The notes under the pieces are model-generated. The model searched no databases and was not told where the DNA came from. It saw only the letters and a program-made list of their open reading frames with translations. Made by a program: the position numbers and the translations under genes. A stretch of 34,935 bases of DNA from Cytauxzoon felis (taxonomy: Eukaryota; Apicomplexa; Aconoidasida; Piroplasmida; Theileriidae), in contig JAIQCW010000075.1 in NCBI GenBank assembly GCA_020283715.1, positions 1 to 34,935 on the forward strand, given 5' to 3'. Shown here one piece after another: positions 10,087 through 20,489 of the stretch. Each line of letters begins with the position of its first letter. Position 1 is the first letter of the stretch.

Positions 10087-10878
10087 TCAATCATCATTGA
10101 GTACGAGTTCCCAAAGACGAACATTTCCGTATATTAGGAGTGCGATATCCTTGATCATTGTTTTGATGTTCTTCCGCGTAACTGTTGATATCCTATATAG
10201 AGGAATTGTTTTGGATTGAGTATAAGATTCAGCTTCTGATAAGAGTTGCGATTCATATGATAAGAGATCAATTTTGTTTGCCACTAGAGCAACAATTGGC
10301 TGGATGATTCCAATGGTATTCGTGCGATTTAAAATTAGTTCTACGATTGAAATTGCGCTATTATATGATTCTCTAGATGTGATGTCAAATAATACGAGAA
10401 ATGCCATGCGTCTTTGGGCAATGGGTGTGTATTTATCATTGCTAGTTAGAGGTGAACTTGGAACGTTGTAAAAATTGAACGGTATATAATCTGTGATGGA
10501 TTCATCATATTTATCTGAATAAATCATTAATTTATAATAAAATGACGAACATTTTATATTTTGTAAGTCTAAAAATGTTAAAATGTTCTGGTCCGTCGTT
10601 GTGTCTTCAATCTCAATGCAGAAGGCGTTGATGTCGTCATATTGTGTGTTGACGATAGGTTTATCGTTAGAAAGTCTATGTACATAGTAATATAACCTAG
10701 ATTATAGTAATTATTATGTATAATAATCGTACTCTGGTAGTGTAGTGTGTTTATATACCGATGACACACAGTTATTGACAACGGCGTTGGCTAGGAACGT
10801 TTTACCGGAATAATTAGCCCCTAGTAACGTCAATCTAAATAATGGTAGACCTAAATTATCTATAATTACTTCGGGCAT
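10087..10878 (-). CDS. Atypical Ras-like small GTPase
   Basis: Two exons, 10733-10878 and 10087-10696, with a 36-bp intron, give 251 aa. Guanine-nucleotide motifs: P-loop GANYSGKT (residues 20-27), a switch I-like Thr pair (HTTLPE), and G4 ANKIDL. The canonical switch II DxxG is not present: the matching place reads IEIEDTTTDQN, so hydrolysis may be slow or unlike that of Rabs. A 60-residue stretch between P-loop and the middle strands is longer than in typical Ras/Rab proteins, and there is no C-terminal Cys motif, so lipid anchoring is not indicated. The start at 10878 is the first ATG before the P-loop. It is divergent from TAF7, sharing a 129-bp promoter gap. Confidence 0.82.
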
Positions 10879-11007
10879 AACTTTATAAGAAAATTTTTTT
10901 CCGGAAACAAGACTGATCCCCTATAAGTGGACTACTTGGGCCGATCCTATGGTGTAGTTTATATTATCAACTCCATCACTGTATTTTATATAAAATAATT
11001 ATAGAGG
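10879..11007. promoter_or_regulatory. Short bidirectional promoter gap (GTPase / TAF7)
   Basis: Only 129 bp separate the two divergent start codons. The gap holds a GC-richer patch around 10910-10955 (ttgggccgatcctatgg) in otherwise AT-rich DNA, and no element copy. Promoter function is inferred from position. Confidence 0.45.
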
Positions 11008-12120
11008 ATGTCAGATCTCCAAGGTGATGGCAATGTTTCTAAGGAAATTGAGGAGGATAACAAGAGTGACGTATCACAATTTGAAAATATCCATGGTGAT
11101 TCGGACAATATATCGCAGTTGGAGGATGAATTTGAGGATTCTTTAGTAGGAGCTGCAACAAATGTTAGTGATTTTACTATTACCAGTGAACCTAATATTA
11201 AAGATGATGAATCATCACAGAAAATGGTAGAGGAAGAGACTAAAGAAAAGGAAGATTTGTTAAAGGGTCGAATTTTAGCTAAGCATGGCATTTTTTCTGC
11301 ACATGAATTGACAGATGAGACATTATTCTCTTCATCTGCTAAATTGACTGATCGTCATAGTAGTAAACGTTATCACAGCTCAGATTATTCATCAAGAGAG
11401 CTTAATGATCCTGGATTAACTGATAGGCATTGTATACTACGTTTACCTGAATTTGCAGCCAATCTAATTAAAGAACGTATACATTCAGGTGAAGATCCAC
11501 AGATGATTGTAGAACCTACTGGTAGATATGATTACAGAGAATATAAAATTACAATAGAAGGATTAGAAAACCCCTTGTATGCTATATTAGGTGAATTGCC
11601 TTGTATAATAGAAGCTCATAAGACATTAAATTGTGATTCATTATTTAAAGCTGCAGATATATCGCAATTGATGGTAGCCTATGAGACAGATGTTACACAA
11701 GTAGCAGAAGATTTAAAAAATAAAATGTGGGAATGGCAAGATGGTATCACACCAGCTACAAAAAATATTAGGAAGAGAAAATTTAAAAATTTTGAACTCT
11801 ATACCAATGAAGAAGTTAAAGAAGCTGAACGTGAAGCATTAGTCATTTTAAATGGTCTTGTACGTGATACATATCATTTCGAAATTAAAAGCGCACAAGA
11901 AGTATTCGAACTTGTCAATAGTTATAGGAATGGAAATATCAAAGAAAGAATTATAGGACCTGATGAAGATGTCGATGTCTACATCAAAGCACTCGAACAA
12001 CAAGAAACCGATGATCTACCAGACCTATCTGAAATCATGTTCGATTCCGATCTAAACTCCATCACCAATAAATACATCGCACACAAATTACGAATCTTCA
12101 ATAAATCATCAAACAAATGA
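11008..12120 (+). CDS. TAF7: TFIID subunit TAF7
   Basis: Subunit of the general transcription factor TFIID, acting in the nucleus with TAF1. The 370-aa product has an acidic, Ser-rich leader (about residues 1-145) and then the TAFII55 N-terminal domain: CILRLPEFAANLIKERI, RYDYREYKITIEGLENPLYA, ELPCIIEAHKT and LFKAADISQLMVAYE, in family order. A basic helix (NIRKRKFKNFELYTNEEVKEAERE) and an acidic C-terminal region follow. The order of an acidic leader before the domain differs from human TAF7, where the domain is N-terminal. Single exon. Its stop is about 15 bp from repeat block E6. Confidence 0.92.
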   Translation: MSDLQGDGNVSKEIEEDNKSDVSQFENIHGDSDNISQLEDEFEDSLVGAATNVSDFTITSEPNIKDDESSQKMVEEETKEKEDLLKGRILAKHGIFSAHELTDETLFSSSAKLTDRHSSKRYHSSDYSSRELNDPGLTDRHCILRLPEFAANLIKERIHSGEDPQMIVEPTGRYDYREYKITIEGLENPLYAILGELPCIIEAHKTLNCDSLFKAADISQLMVAYETDVTQVAEDLKNKMWEWQDGITPATKNIRKRKFKNFELYTNEEVKEAEREALVILNGLVRDTYHFEIKSAQEVFELVNSYRNGNIKERIIGPDEDVDVYIKALEQQETDDLPDLSEIMFDSDLNSITNKYIAHKLRIFNKSSNK

Positions 12121-12134
12121 ATTAATCCATCCAC

Positions 12135-12360
12135 TCCACTTGAGGTCCAATCCAACTCTCCTTCCACTCGCCGTGGAGGCTCTTCCAATTACCTATCTCT
12201 AAAGAGTAGAGCCACTCCCAGAGATCGTGGCGAAGATGAAGGCAAGGATGTAACCTCAAGTGGAATACCTGGAAGCGATCTACGGGAGCTGGAAGGGGAA
12301 GTAAATAGAAGAGCTGACGGCAGGAATGTAACCTCGAGTGGTGAAGCTGACGAAAGAGCC
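12135..12360 (+). repeat. Modular inverted-arm element, copy E6
   Basis: Complete plus-orientation copy: ccacttgaggtcc, ccactcgccgtgg, inner arm (gccactcccagagatcgtggc), spacer, ctcaagtgg, opposing arm ggaagcgatctacgggagct with ggaagtaaatag, agctgacggcaggaatg and cctcgagtgg. It sits between the convergent ends of TAF7 and the 93-aa membrane gene. Confidence 0.88.
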
Positions 12361-12415
12361 TATGGTACATCATGTAATACGCATGACTTAGATTAAGAGT
12401 ATTTAATTTTTTTAA

Positions 12416-12875
12416 TTATCTCATGAAATTTGTGTGATCTTCAGTTCGTGGATTGAGAAGATGTACAATTATTGAGAGAATTACAGGTAATAGTAGTGGT
12501 AATATGTTGGTCAATATGATACTGATTGTTTGAAGAAACCTCATAGGCATGGTTCTTCCAATTGGTACAAATGTAAGTTCATAGTCTATGGATTATAAAG
12601 TATAGTATATGAGATAAAATACCAGTTCTTCTAGTAAGTTTACTTAAAACAGATAAGACGAGTGGTCTGCCTGTACAAATTAATATTAAAAAAAGATGTA
12701 GATTGATATGTTATACCGATATATAATCTGATTAAATAGAGAATAATAGCTGTAGAATAAATCACAATAATATGATACTTATACGATGGAAGTACTATAG
12801 TCTGTATATAAATTTTATATTGATCTTAAATACACATACATTCAAATACTCGGTTAAATAATCTAGAATTATCAT
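12416..12875 (-). CDS. Hidden five-exon small membrane protein (93 aa), unknown
   Basis: Assembled by hand from exons 12840-12875, 12785-12801, 12717-12727, 12623-12670 and 12416-12585 with GT-AG introns of 38, 57, 46 and 37 bp; two exons are only 17 and 11 nt. The join is open from ATG to TAA and gives a coherent protein: MIILDYLTEYLNTIVLPSLY, then a basic loop (SKLTRRTDYELTFVPIGRTM) and one strong hydrophobic helix (ISIILTNILPLLLPVILSII), ending NPRTEDHTNFMR. Ordinary ORF calling would miss it. The last two exons are the most secure; the micro-exon choices rest on frame continuity and splice sites. I do not recognise the family. It is divergent from DBR1. Confidence 0.6.
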
Positions 12876-13010
12876 ATTAGTATATAAATTTAATATTTTT
12901 TACAAATTATGACCATTTTGAGTGATTATAATGAAATTACAGGTTGTGGTAATGAATTCTGAACAATATTGGGATCTTGCCATAAATTACAGCACATTTT
13001 GTAATATATT
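12876..13010. promoter_or_regulatory. Short bidirectional promoter gap (93-aa gene / DBR1)
   Basis: The two proposed start codons are 135 bp apart and divergent. The gap is AT-rich, with no element copy and no recognisable motif beyond AT runs. Confidence 0.35.
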
Positions 13011-14659
13011 ATGATTGTAAGTACTAAAGATCAATATATTCATCATATCTATTACAGGTAGCCGTAGAAGGTTGTTGTCATGGTGAATTAGACATCATTT
13101 ACGAGACTATATTAAAACATGAACGAGATAATAATGTAAAGGTCGATTTATTATTATGCTGTGGTGATTTTCAAGCTATAAGGAATGAAATAGATTTGGA
13201 AGACTTATCTTGTCCTCCTAAGTATAAGAAATATCGCAATTTTAAATCTTATTATAATTGTGAAAAGATAGCTCCAGTATTAACGATTTTCATTGGAGGT
13301 AATCATGAATCTATAGATCTTTTAAGGAATTTGTTTGTTTTACGATGCTAATGATCAGATTTTCTAGGTATTATGGTGGATGGGTTGCACCTAATATTTA
13401 TTATATGGGTCATTCCGGTGTTGTAAATTTTGGTGGTTTAAGAATAGCTGGTATTTCTGGTATATATAACTTTCATAATTATACAAGAGGTGAGTATCTT
13501 AATATGTATTGTTAATTCTATCATTAGGTTACTTTGAATCTCCACCGTATAATGAGGACACTAGAAGATCCGCTTATCATATTAGAGAGTTCGATGTAGA
13601 GAAATTGTATTTGGTAAGTGGACTTGATGATTTGATATTTATTTTAAGATTGATGTGCCAATTGACATTTTTTTATCACATGATTGGCCTGCTGGCATCG
13701 AGAATTACGGAAATATTGAAGAACTATTGAGGATTAAACCATATTTTGCAAGAGATATTCATGAAAATACACTTGGCAATCCAAAAACAGTAAAATTACT
13801 AGAGAAACTCAAGCCTCGTTATTGGTTTTCCGCACATTTACACGTGAAGTATGAAGCAGAATATCGTCATGCTGACACAGTCACACAATTTCTAGCCCTT
13901 GATAAAGTACTCCCACGACGTAAATTTCTAGAAGTTATAAAAATTAAAGAGTGCCAATGCTGCAATGAAGAAGATGATAACATAGACGATCATGACGACA
14001 ACTCCACCGAGGTCCAATCCTACTCTTCTTCCACTTCCACTAGAGGTTACATTCCTGCCGTCAGCTGTTCCAATTTACTCCCCGTAAACGGTAATGCCAC
14101 TCCCGGAGATCGTGGCGATGTTGAAGGCAGTGGTTGGACCTCAAGTGGAGTACCTGGAAGCGATCTACGGGAGCTGGAAGGGGAAGTAAATAGAAGAGCT
14201 GACGGCAGGAATGTAACCTCGAGTGGTGAAGCTGACCTCAGGACAACCTCAGGTGGAATGCAAGATGATGGAAAAATGAATTTTAGTTTATGTTACGATA
14301 TGGAATGGTGTTCTATACTTGTGGCGAACAAGGATAAAATGGCTTTGAATACATTTCCGTCATCGAATCCATTGAGTTTGAGGTATGTAAATTCTTTTAA
14401 TGTTTACATATTATAAAGTAAACCGACCCAGGAAGATTACGAATATGTCGTCAGGAGATTTGAATCCTCCGGTTACCCAAAGGCAGAGATTAAATGTATC
14501 AATCGCAAAGATAAATTATTTTGTATACCCAAATGGTCTAATGATTTTAAAAATGTTGAGAATCAAAGGAACAGCTTCATGGAACTACTAGAACTACCAG
14601 ACAATAACTACTTCACACCTAATAAAAACACAAAATTCACAGTTATACTCAGAGATTAA
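13011..14659 (+). CDS. DBR1: RNA lariat debranching enzyme
   Basis: Hydrolyses the 2'-5' branch of intron lariats in the nucleus. Six exons: 13011-13016, 13058-13332, 13368-13489, 13528-13613, 13649-14382, 14419-14659; introns are 35-41 bp. The first exon is only six bases (Met-Ile), completing the invariant start [14 protein letters not shown]. Metallophosphoesterase motifs: [31 protein letters not shown] and [12 protein letters not shown], then the [17 protein letters not shown] end of the catalytic domain. The DBR1 C-terminal domain resumes at [16 protein letters not shown]. Between these two parts, bases about 14004-14257 are a complete repeat element, open in frame, adding about 85 Gly/Ser/Arg-rich residues (includes [12 protein letters not shown]). 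It lies in the natural inter-domain linker, so the enzyme may tolerate it; removal as an intron is possible but no good gtaag-type donor is seen. Confidence 0.93.
14004..14257 (+). repeat. Modular inverted-arm element, copy E7, in frame inside DBR1
   Basis: Recognisable parts in order: ccaccgaggtcc, cctgccgtcagct, a diverged first arm ending gccactcccggagatcgtggc, cctcaagtgg, second arm ggaagcgatctacgggagct with ggaagtaaatag, agctgacggcaggaatg, cctcgagtgg, and cctcaggtgg at the right edge. No stop in the DBR1 frame over about 254 bases. Confidence 0.9.
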
Positions 14660-14710
14660 TACACTTAAAATTTATATTTCATGTTATTAAGTTCAACTAC
14701 ACCTTCATTT

Positions 14711-15009
14711 CCACCTGAGGTTAGCTCCACCCGAGGTCAGTCCTGCCGTCAGCTCCTCCACCTGAGGTCGTCTTGCAGACAGCTTCTCTATTTACTTCCC
14801 CCTCCGCTTCCCTGAGATCAGCTACGGGTAGTCCACATGAGGTTAGATCCTTAACTTCACTTCCATCTCCACCTTCTTCACCGCCACGATCTCCGGGAGT
14901 GGCTATACTCTTTAGAGATAGGTAATTAAAGGAGCTCCATGCAATGGCAATGCAAGGTTGTAACAGGTGAAGGGCTCTCTACAAGATGAAGGAACGTTAG
15001 AGTGGAATG
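14711..15009 (-). repeat. Modular inverted-arm element, copy E8
   Basis: Minus-orientation copy: ccacctgaggtt, cctgccgtcagct, cttgcagacagct, arm cgcttccctgagatcagct, a spacer, arm gccacgatctccgggagtggc, then a degenerate closing gagctccatgcaatgg-type module. It fills the gap between the convergent DBR1 and Gemin2-like genes. Confidence 0.85.
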
Positions 15010-15049
15010 ATCTCATTGTGTATATTCGAGTGATGAATCGTTAATGGAA

Positions 15050-15790
15050 TTACCGTTGATTAAAATGTTCTGCGATTATTGATGTGATAAGTTTCAATGA
15101 TGCCAACTCTATGTGTGATTTGTTGGAAGTTTGATTTGTAATGAAGAAATGTCTACGTAATAATGTGCGCCTGGTCCTTTGTAGGTCGCAGGATATGCAT
15201 TCAGTGAGTGAATGAAGATCATCTAATAGTAATAGTAATATGAATAACCATTTTAATAGGATAGTAGGAACTGGTTTATCTTCAGAATTTTCTGATATTA
15301 TCTCTGAGGTAACATTTAAGAATTCTTGGACAGATCCTAAATGAATCCCAGTTTCACATAATATAAATATGGAAGGTGGCTCAGTTTCTAATAAACTTCT
15401 CCAAAGTTCCCTTCTGATTTCTACATTTTCTATATACTTTGCTAAAGAATGGATATTAAACTTGGAAATTCCATACAAAAGTAACGATGATTTGCTTTTA
15501 GCCTTCTGAATCCCATAAAATTGCGATATGTGATCTTTCAAACGTCGAAAATATTTTAACTCTTCTATACTTGAGCTTAAATTTAAATTCAATCTTTGAC
15601 ATTCTTCGTCAATGTCCTTTAATCTATTATACTGTTCAGATTCTGTACATGTGTATTCATTATCAGCGCCATATCTACCCTTTGACCTATCTGACGTATG
15701 TGCTGTTACTACATTCGGTATCCTATCACTCTCTAGTTTTACCTGTTGAAGATAGGCTGCGACATCCTCATAGGATGAGGTGAAATCCAT
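15050..15790 (-). CDS. GEMIN2: Gemin2/SIP1-like SMN-complex protein
   Basis: Gemin2 (Brr1 in yeast) binds SMN and the Sm ring during spliceosomal snRNP assembly. The 246-aa product has the family opening, YLQQVKLESDRIPNVVTA (compare the EYLRRVQIEA...PDVVVA pattern), a charged helical middle, LLYGISKFNIHSLAKYIENV (matching the LLSIVSRMNQ...SVLEYL region), KWLFILLLLLDDLHSLTECI, and it ends at IIAEHFNQR, matching the YFDQRDL end. Overall length is close to the human 280 aa. Single exon; start at 15790 directly precedes the conserved region. It diverges from NOP58 across 225 bp. The call rests on remembered family patterns and is a strong but not certain match. Confidence 0.78.
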   Translation of the reverse strand: MDFTSSYEDVAAYLQQVKLESDRIPNVVTAHTSDRSKGRYGADNEYTCTESEQYNRLKDIDEECQRLNLNLSSSIEELKYFRRLKDHISQFYGIQKAKSKSSLLLYGISKFNIHSLAKYIENVEIRRELWRSLLETEPPSIFILCETGIHLGSVQEFLNVTSEIISENSEDKPVPTILLKWLFILLLLLDDLHSLTECISCDLQRTRRTLLRRHFFITNQTSNKSHIELASLKLITSIIAEHFNQR

Positions 15791-16015
15791 GGAGATGTAA
15801 TATGGAATGTATATACCTTCAAATCTCTATATCATCATTCATAGAGATGATGGGATGTTAATATGTAATCTAATAGCTATAGAGATTATATACAGTATAA
15901 ATCTCCAGGATATAAAGATATTTGGTAATAGAGGGATCAATCCCCACGGCATAGGTATCAAGATAAAAGTTTCCAGTAATTTCTAATCATTATTAAATAT
16001 ATATATATAAATAAA
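15791..16015. promoter_or_regulatory. Bidirectional promoter gap (Gemin2-like / NOP58)
   Basis: 225 bp between divergent start codons, with a GC-richer patch near 15928-15960 (gggatcaatccccacgg) and AT-rich flanks including an (at)n run just before the NOP58 start. No element copy. Promoter role inferred. Confidence 0.4.
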
Positions 16016-17348
16016 ATGTTAATTTTATTGGAAACTCCAGCAGGTTATGGCCTGTTTCAGGTTACAAATTCGAAAATTTTGGAATGTGACGCCAGTGATG
16101 TGTCCAAATACTTTGAAAATTCAAATGACGCTAGATCAAGGTAAATTTTTTTGTATAACTGTTAAAATATCCTTTAGTATTTCATTGAAATCATTTATGA
16201 AGTTTAAAAACAGTGAAGATGCAGTAAATGAGGCGACATCATTAATGGAATCTAAACTTGGTAAGGGTTTGAAGAAGTTTTTGACAAAGCAGATAATAAA
16301 AATGGATTTGAAGGATGAATTGGGTATATCTGATAAGTTATTAGGTGTTGAGATACAGAATAAGCTTAATATTAAAGTATGTTTTAATCCGAATACTTCT
16401 GAGATTATAAGAGGTTTAAGGATGCAATTTCATGAATTAGTGAGTGGATTATCTGAAGAGGATACTAGATCAATGGCATTAAGCTTATCGCATTCATTGA
16501 CAAGATTTAGATTGAAATTTAGTCCAGATAAGGTTGATATAATGATAGTACAAGCTATAGGTTTATTAGATGATTTAGATAGGGAGATAAATAAATTTGG
16601 TATGCGTTTAAAAGAATGGTATGGTTGGCATTTCCCTGAGCTTTCGAAAATAATACCTGATAATTTATTATATGCTAAAGTATTAAAAGTGATTGGAATG
16701 AGACAGAATGCTAAAAATGTAAATTTTAATGAGATTATACCACAAGATATAGCAAAAGAAGTATGTCAAGCTTCAGAAATATCAATGGGATGTGATATTG
16801 AGGATGATGATCTTAAATCGATTATAGAATTAGCTGAGAGATTAGAAGAGTTATTATTATATAGACAAACCCTAGAAGATTATCTTAAATATCGCATGAA
16901 TGTTGTAGCACCTAATTTAACATATATGGTTGGTGAATTAATAGGTGCTAGATTATTATCACATAGTGGTTCATTAGTATCATTAGCTAAACATCCTGCA
17001 TCTACAGTACAAATATTAGGTGCTGAAAAAGCATTATTTAGAGCATTAAAAACAAAATCTCATACACCAAAATATGGAATTATATATAATGCAGGATTAG
17101 TTGGACAATGTAGTCCAAAATATAAAGGTAAAATCTCAAGAATTCTTGCAGCAAAATTAGCATTATGTGTCAGAGTAGATGCACTTAAGGATAATAATGG
17201 TGCAACAGTAGCTATTGAAAATAGAAAATATGTAGAAAATAAACTCTCGGGATTCTTAAATGATAATAACCAAACGAATAATAAAAAACACCACATCAAT
17301 AAATCACAACATGAAAATGATAAAAAAAAGAAGAAATTAAATAATTAA
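16016..17348 (+). CDS. NOP58: Box C/D snoRNP core protein NOP58
   Basis: Core component of box C/D snoRNPs, which direct 2'-O-methylation and processing of rRNA in the nucleolus. Exons 16016-16140 and 16178-17348 (intron 37 bp) give 431 aa. The N-terminus is MLILLETPAGYGLFQV, typical of NOP58/NOP5, then ISLKSFMKFKNSEDA; the coiled-coil/NOSIC part spans the middle, and the Nop domain carries GAEKALFRALKTKSHTPKYG and CSPKYKGKISRILAAKLAL. It ends in a Lys/His/Asn-rich tail (KKKKKLNN), shorter than in yeast. Starting at the upstream small exon is required, because the single-exon ATG at 16047 is out of frame with that conserved N-terminus. Confidence 0.96.
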
Positions 17349-17426
17349 TATCGCATTATTACAATATATTATATAATACCTTTATACACTAGTCAGCTCC
17401 AAATATCAATCATATGAAGATCCTAT

Positions 17427-17870
17427 ACCTGAAGTCCAATCCATCTTTATTCGTCCTGCCGTCAGCTCCACCTGAGGTCGGTCTTGCAGACAGCTCTTCC
17501 TTTTACTTCCCCCTTCGCTTCCCTGAGATCAGCTGCGGGTTCCACTTGAGGTCAATAATCACTAATTCCACTACCATCATTTTTACCTCCAAAATTTGAA
17601 GGAAATCCTGAATTTCTGGGGAAACTAATGAAGATATCTCAATCATCATTGAATGAAATTTAAATGTTAATACTTCATTGAAAAGGAATTTGATGATTGT
17701 ATTGATTTTACTAAACCTCACTTCATTCCAATTTATATTAATTGAGATATCCTCTCAAACATGAATATAGTCACTTTAGTCCTATCTCGTTGAGATAAGA
17801 ATTATAACCTGGAAGCGATCTACGGGAGCTGGAAGGGGAGATAAATAGAAGAGGCCTCCACGCCGAGTGG
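17427..17870. repeat. Composite foldback element with AT-rich core, copy E9
   Basis: Left side (minus orientation): cctgccgtcagct, ccacctgaggt, cttgcagacagct, arm cgcttccctgagatcagct and ccacttgagg. Then an AT-rich core (about 17551-17810) takes the place of spacer plus second arm. Right side (plus orientation): ggaagcgatctacgggagct, ataaatag, then a cctccacgccgagtgg module. The two arms face each other around the core. The core's first 161 bp (17542-17702) match 29630-29790 base for base by eye. It lies between the convergent NOP58 and SulP genes. Confidence 0.85.
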
Positions 17871-17928
17871 AAAGACACGTCGTGTAGACAACATCTCACT
17901 CATTACATTTCCATCTTCTACGATAAAT

Positions 17929-20152
17929 TTAGACTTTCATGGCATGTTTTTTGATGGTGTTCTGATTATAATGTATGAATTTGTGTATAAAACGTACTCT
18001 ATGGCTATAGAATGGTGTATAAAGTGTGGGTAATTCTGGTGTAGATAATCCGATGAGATCGAATTCCATATGTCTGCAGAGATGATTCATTTTAGCGACT
18101 TTTTTAATACATGCGTGGCTGAGTCCCTGAAGTTTTAAGATTTAAGATGATTTTCAAACAAACTTTGATAAAGAGTGATTTATTGAAAGATGAATATAAT
18201 GCCTTGAGTGAATTTAATGCTTCAATGGCTGTATAATCGAATAGGCTGGTAGAAGCTAATAATACAATAACGGTTGTTTGTGGATCATCAGCAGGTGTGA
18301 ATACTCTTGTTAACATACGTTTAGATGCATAGAAAATATTACCTTCAACTTCATAATATTTAATATTTGCTTCAGTATCATAATAGATTTCGACTTTAAA
18401 TTTAGATTTACTTTCCCATACATATGCAAATGCAGCCATTGCTACACCAATAAAGACAGCAACAGGTACTACAAATATTAAACACATAATAGTAACAGAT
18501 AATATAATAATAGCATCATATCTAGATATTTTCATTTTCATACAAGGATGTAATTTACGTATACGTTGTGGTAATGCACTACATATAATCATTGGTATAC
18601 TAAACCATTTAAAACAATGACATGATACACTAAACATAATACCACATAATGCAGGTATAGGTATATAATTTAATAATGGATAACCACCAACTAACATTAT
18701 AAATACAAATAATCCAGAAACTATAGATGATTCTTTACCTTTAGAACCAGATTTAAAATTCATAATAGTAATACCAACCATTGAACTACCACCCATACTA
18801 CCAAATATAGAACTAATTAAATTACCAATACCAAGACCAAAAAATTGTTGATTAGAATTTGGATCTTTAGCACCTAATGTTTTAACTATATCAGCTATAA
18901 TTAATGCTTCTAATACTATACTACAAGCAAATGTAATAGTTTGTTTAAACAAGGCAAAATCAATAGAAATTTTTTTTAATTGATCATAATGATGTATAAA
19001 AAAGAAACGTGGTAATGCATTCTCATTAGAAAATGTAGCAACAGATCCTATAGTTGTTATTTTTATATCTGATATATTTAATACAATACCATAATGTATT
19101 ATAATTATTATTATTACTGCTATTAATGCAGATGGTATATATTTCCCTATTTTTGGTATCTTACGTGTAAAATGTGCTAATATAAATGCGATAGTACAAT
19201 ATAATATAGAAATATATAATACCTTCCCTGTTAAATATTCACCTGTATTAAAATCTTGAAATCCATGCAATTGTGCCTTTGCTATTATCAATGCTAAACC
19301 ATTACTATAACCTATTATAACACTAGTAGATAAAAATTGACTTATACTAGCCATATGTGCAAATGATAAACAAAGTAATATTAATCCTGCAAACATAACA
19401 GCAAGTAACATCCTAGTCAATTCCATATCATGATCTATAATTATTGGTATATTTGTTATATGTTGTCCATGTATATCATGAATATTTTTTGTAGTATATT
19501 GACCAGCTACTGCAGCAAATGCTCCTGATACACCTGTTGCTATACCAGGAGAACCACCAAATATAGCAGCAGATAAACATAATATCCAACAACCATGTAA
19601 TGCTACATGTACAGGAATACCTGCTATAAATGAAAAACTAATAACTTCAGGAAGCATTGTCATACCACATAATATACCATTCGTTATCTCCTTCAAATAA
19701 TATGGTAATAAATCCTTCTGCTTATCCCTAAAACCCCAACCAGATAATATTCCAGATGTACAACGCTTCAAACTATATAATAAACCAGCACTCATTGGTA
19801 AACACATCCTAACATCATCACATGTATGCTTCTCTATCATCGCTGGTATAGGAGTCTTCTCCTTAGTAAAATCATACCATGTCGAATGACTAAATTGATG
19901 ATAATTATATTCCAAACTACCACCACTAGTCTTTTTCTCCTCATAAAAACGATAACATACATCAGGATCACTATCACCATACTCTACAATCTGTAAAAGA
20001 TGATCCATAGTAGGATCACTAGTCGATCGAACAGCCGTCTCATTCGGTAATGATGTTTCATAAAACGAAATCGAACTCTTAGAGACTTTACTACTTAAAT
20101 AAAGTTCACCATCAAGACCACCTGGCATTTTTAATAATCGAAACAATCTCAA
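17929..20152 (-). CDS. SulP/SLC26-family anion transporter with STAS domain
   Basis: Multi-pass membrane transporter for sulfate, bicarbonate or another anion; substrate cannot be read from sequence. Exons 18164-20152 and 17929-18126 (intron 37 bp) give 728 aa; the second exon supplies the STAS end (GLSHACIKKVAKMNHLCRH) that a single-exon reading would lose. The order is a cytosolic N-terminal region (about 1-150), then a long run of membrane helices with GGSPGIATGVSGAFAAVAG, the family's substrate-site region, and GLGIGNLISSIFGSMGGSSM, then a C-terminal STAS domain from about 590 (FYASKRMLTRVF, STSLFDYTAIEAL). A single SulP protein of this kind is known in apicomplexans. It starts 1.1 kb from the next divergent gene. 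Confidence 0.93.
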
Positions 20153-20255
20153 TAATGAATATAAATCCCTGTTGGAATTACAATTACTAAACTATGATAA
20201 ATATTCTACATAACTACAATTTTACAACTTTAAACCCAATGGAAGACCGGGAAAT

Positions 20256-20489
20256 TTAAGACTTTAAAATATCTTCCCATAAAATATGATGTACAGGCAT
20301 ATATACCAAAATACATGAATGTAATAATATTGAAATTAGTGTCAAATTAAAATCACTAATATTATACATTTGTGTTATATACAAGCGCACCAAAATGACT
20401 CTTAATATATGAAGATCGAGGGTCAATAAACCATAAAATATATAATAAAAACATTTCAATCCCCCATAGGAAGAATCACTACAATACAA
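20256..20489 (-). CDS. Possible small membrane protein or exon, doubtful
   Basis: An open frame of 77 codons with two hydrophobic stretches (ILRVILVRLYI; LTLISILLHSCILVYM). It has no ATG at its start: it begins right after ctcttag, so it would need an upstream exon, and I found no donor that gives a working frame. An internal ATG would leave about 36 residues. It lies upstream of the SulP gene on the same strand and may be noise in AT-rich DNA. Confidence 0.2.
   Translation of the reverse strand: MYCSDSSYGGLKCFYYIFYGLLTLDLHILRVILVRLYITQMYNISDFNLTLISILLHSCILVYMPVHHILWEDILKS

Noticed and set aside
9911..10219. 102-codon plus-strand open frame
   Set aside because: Over half overlaps the antisense 3' end of the small GTPase, which has clear motifs; the rest has no recognisable features.
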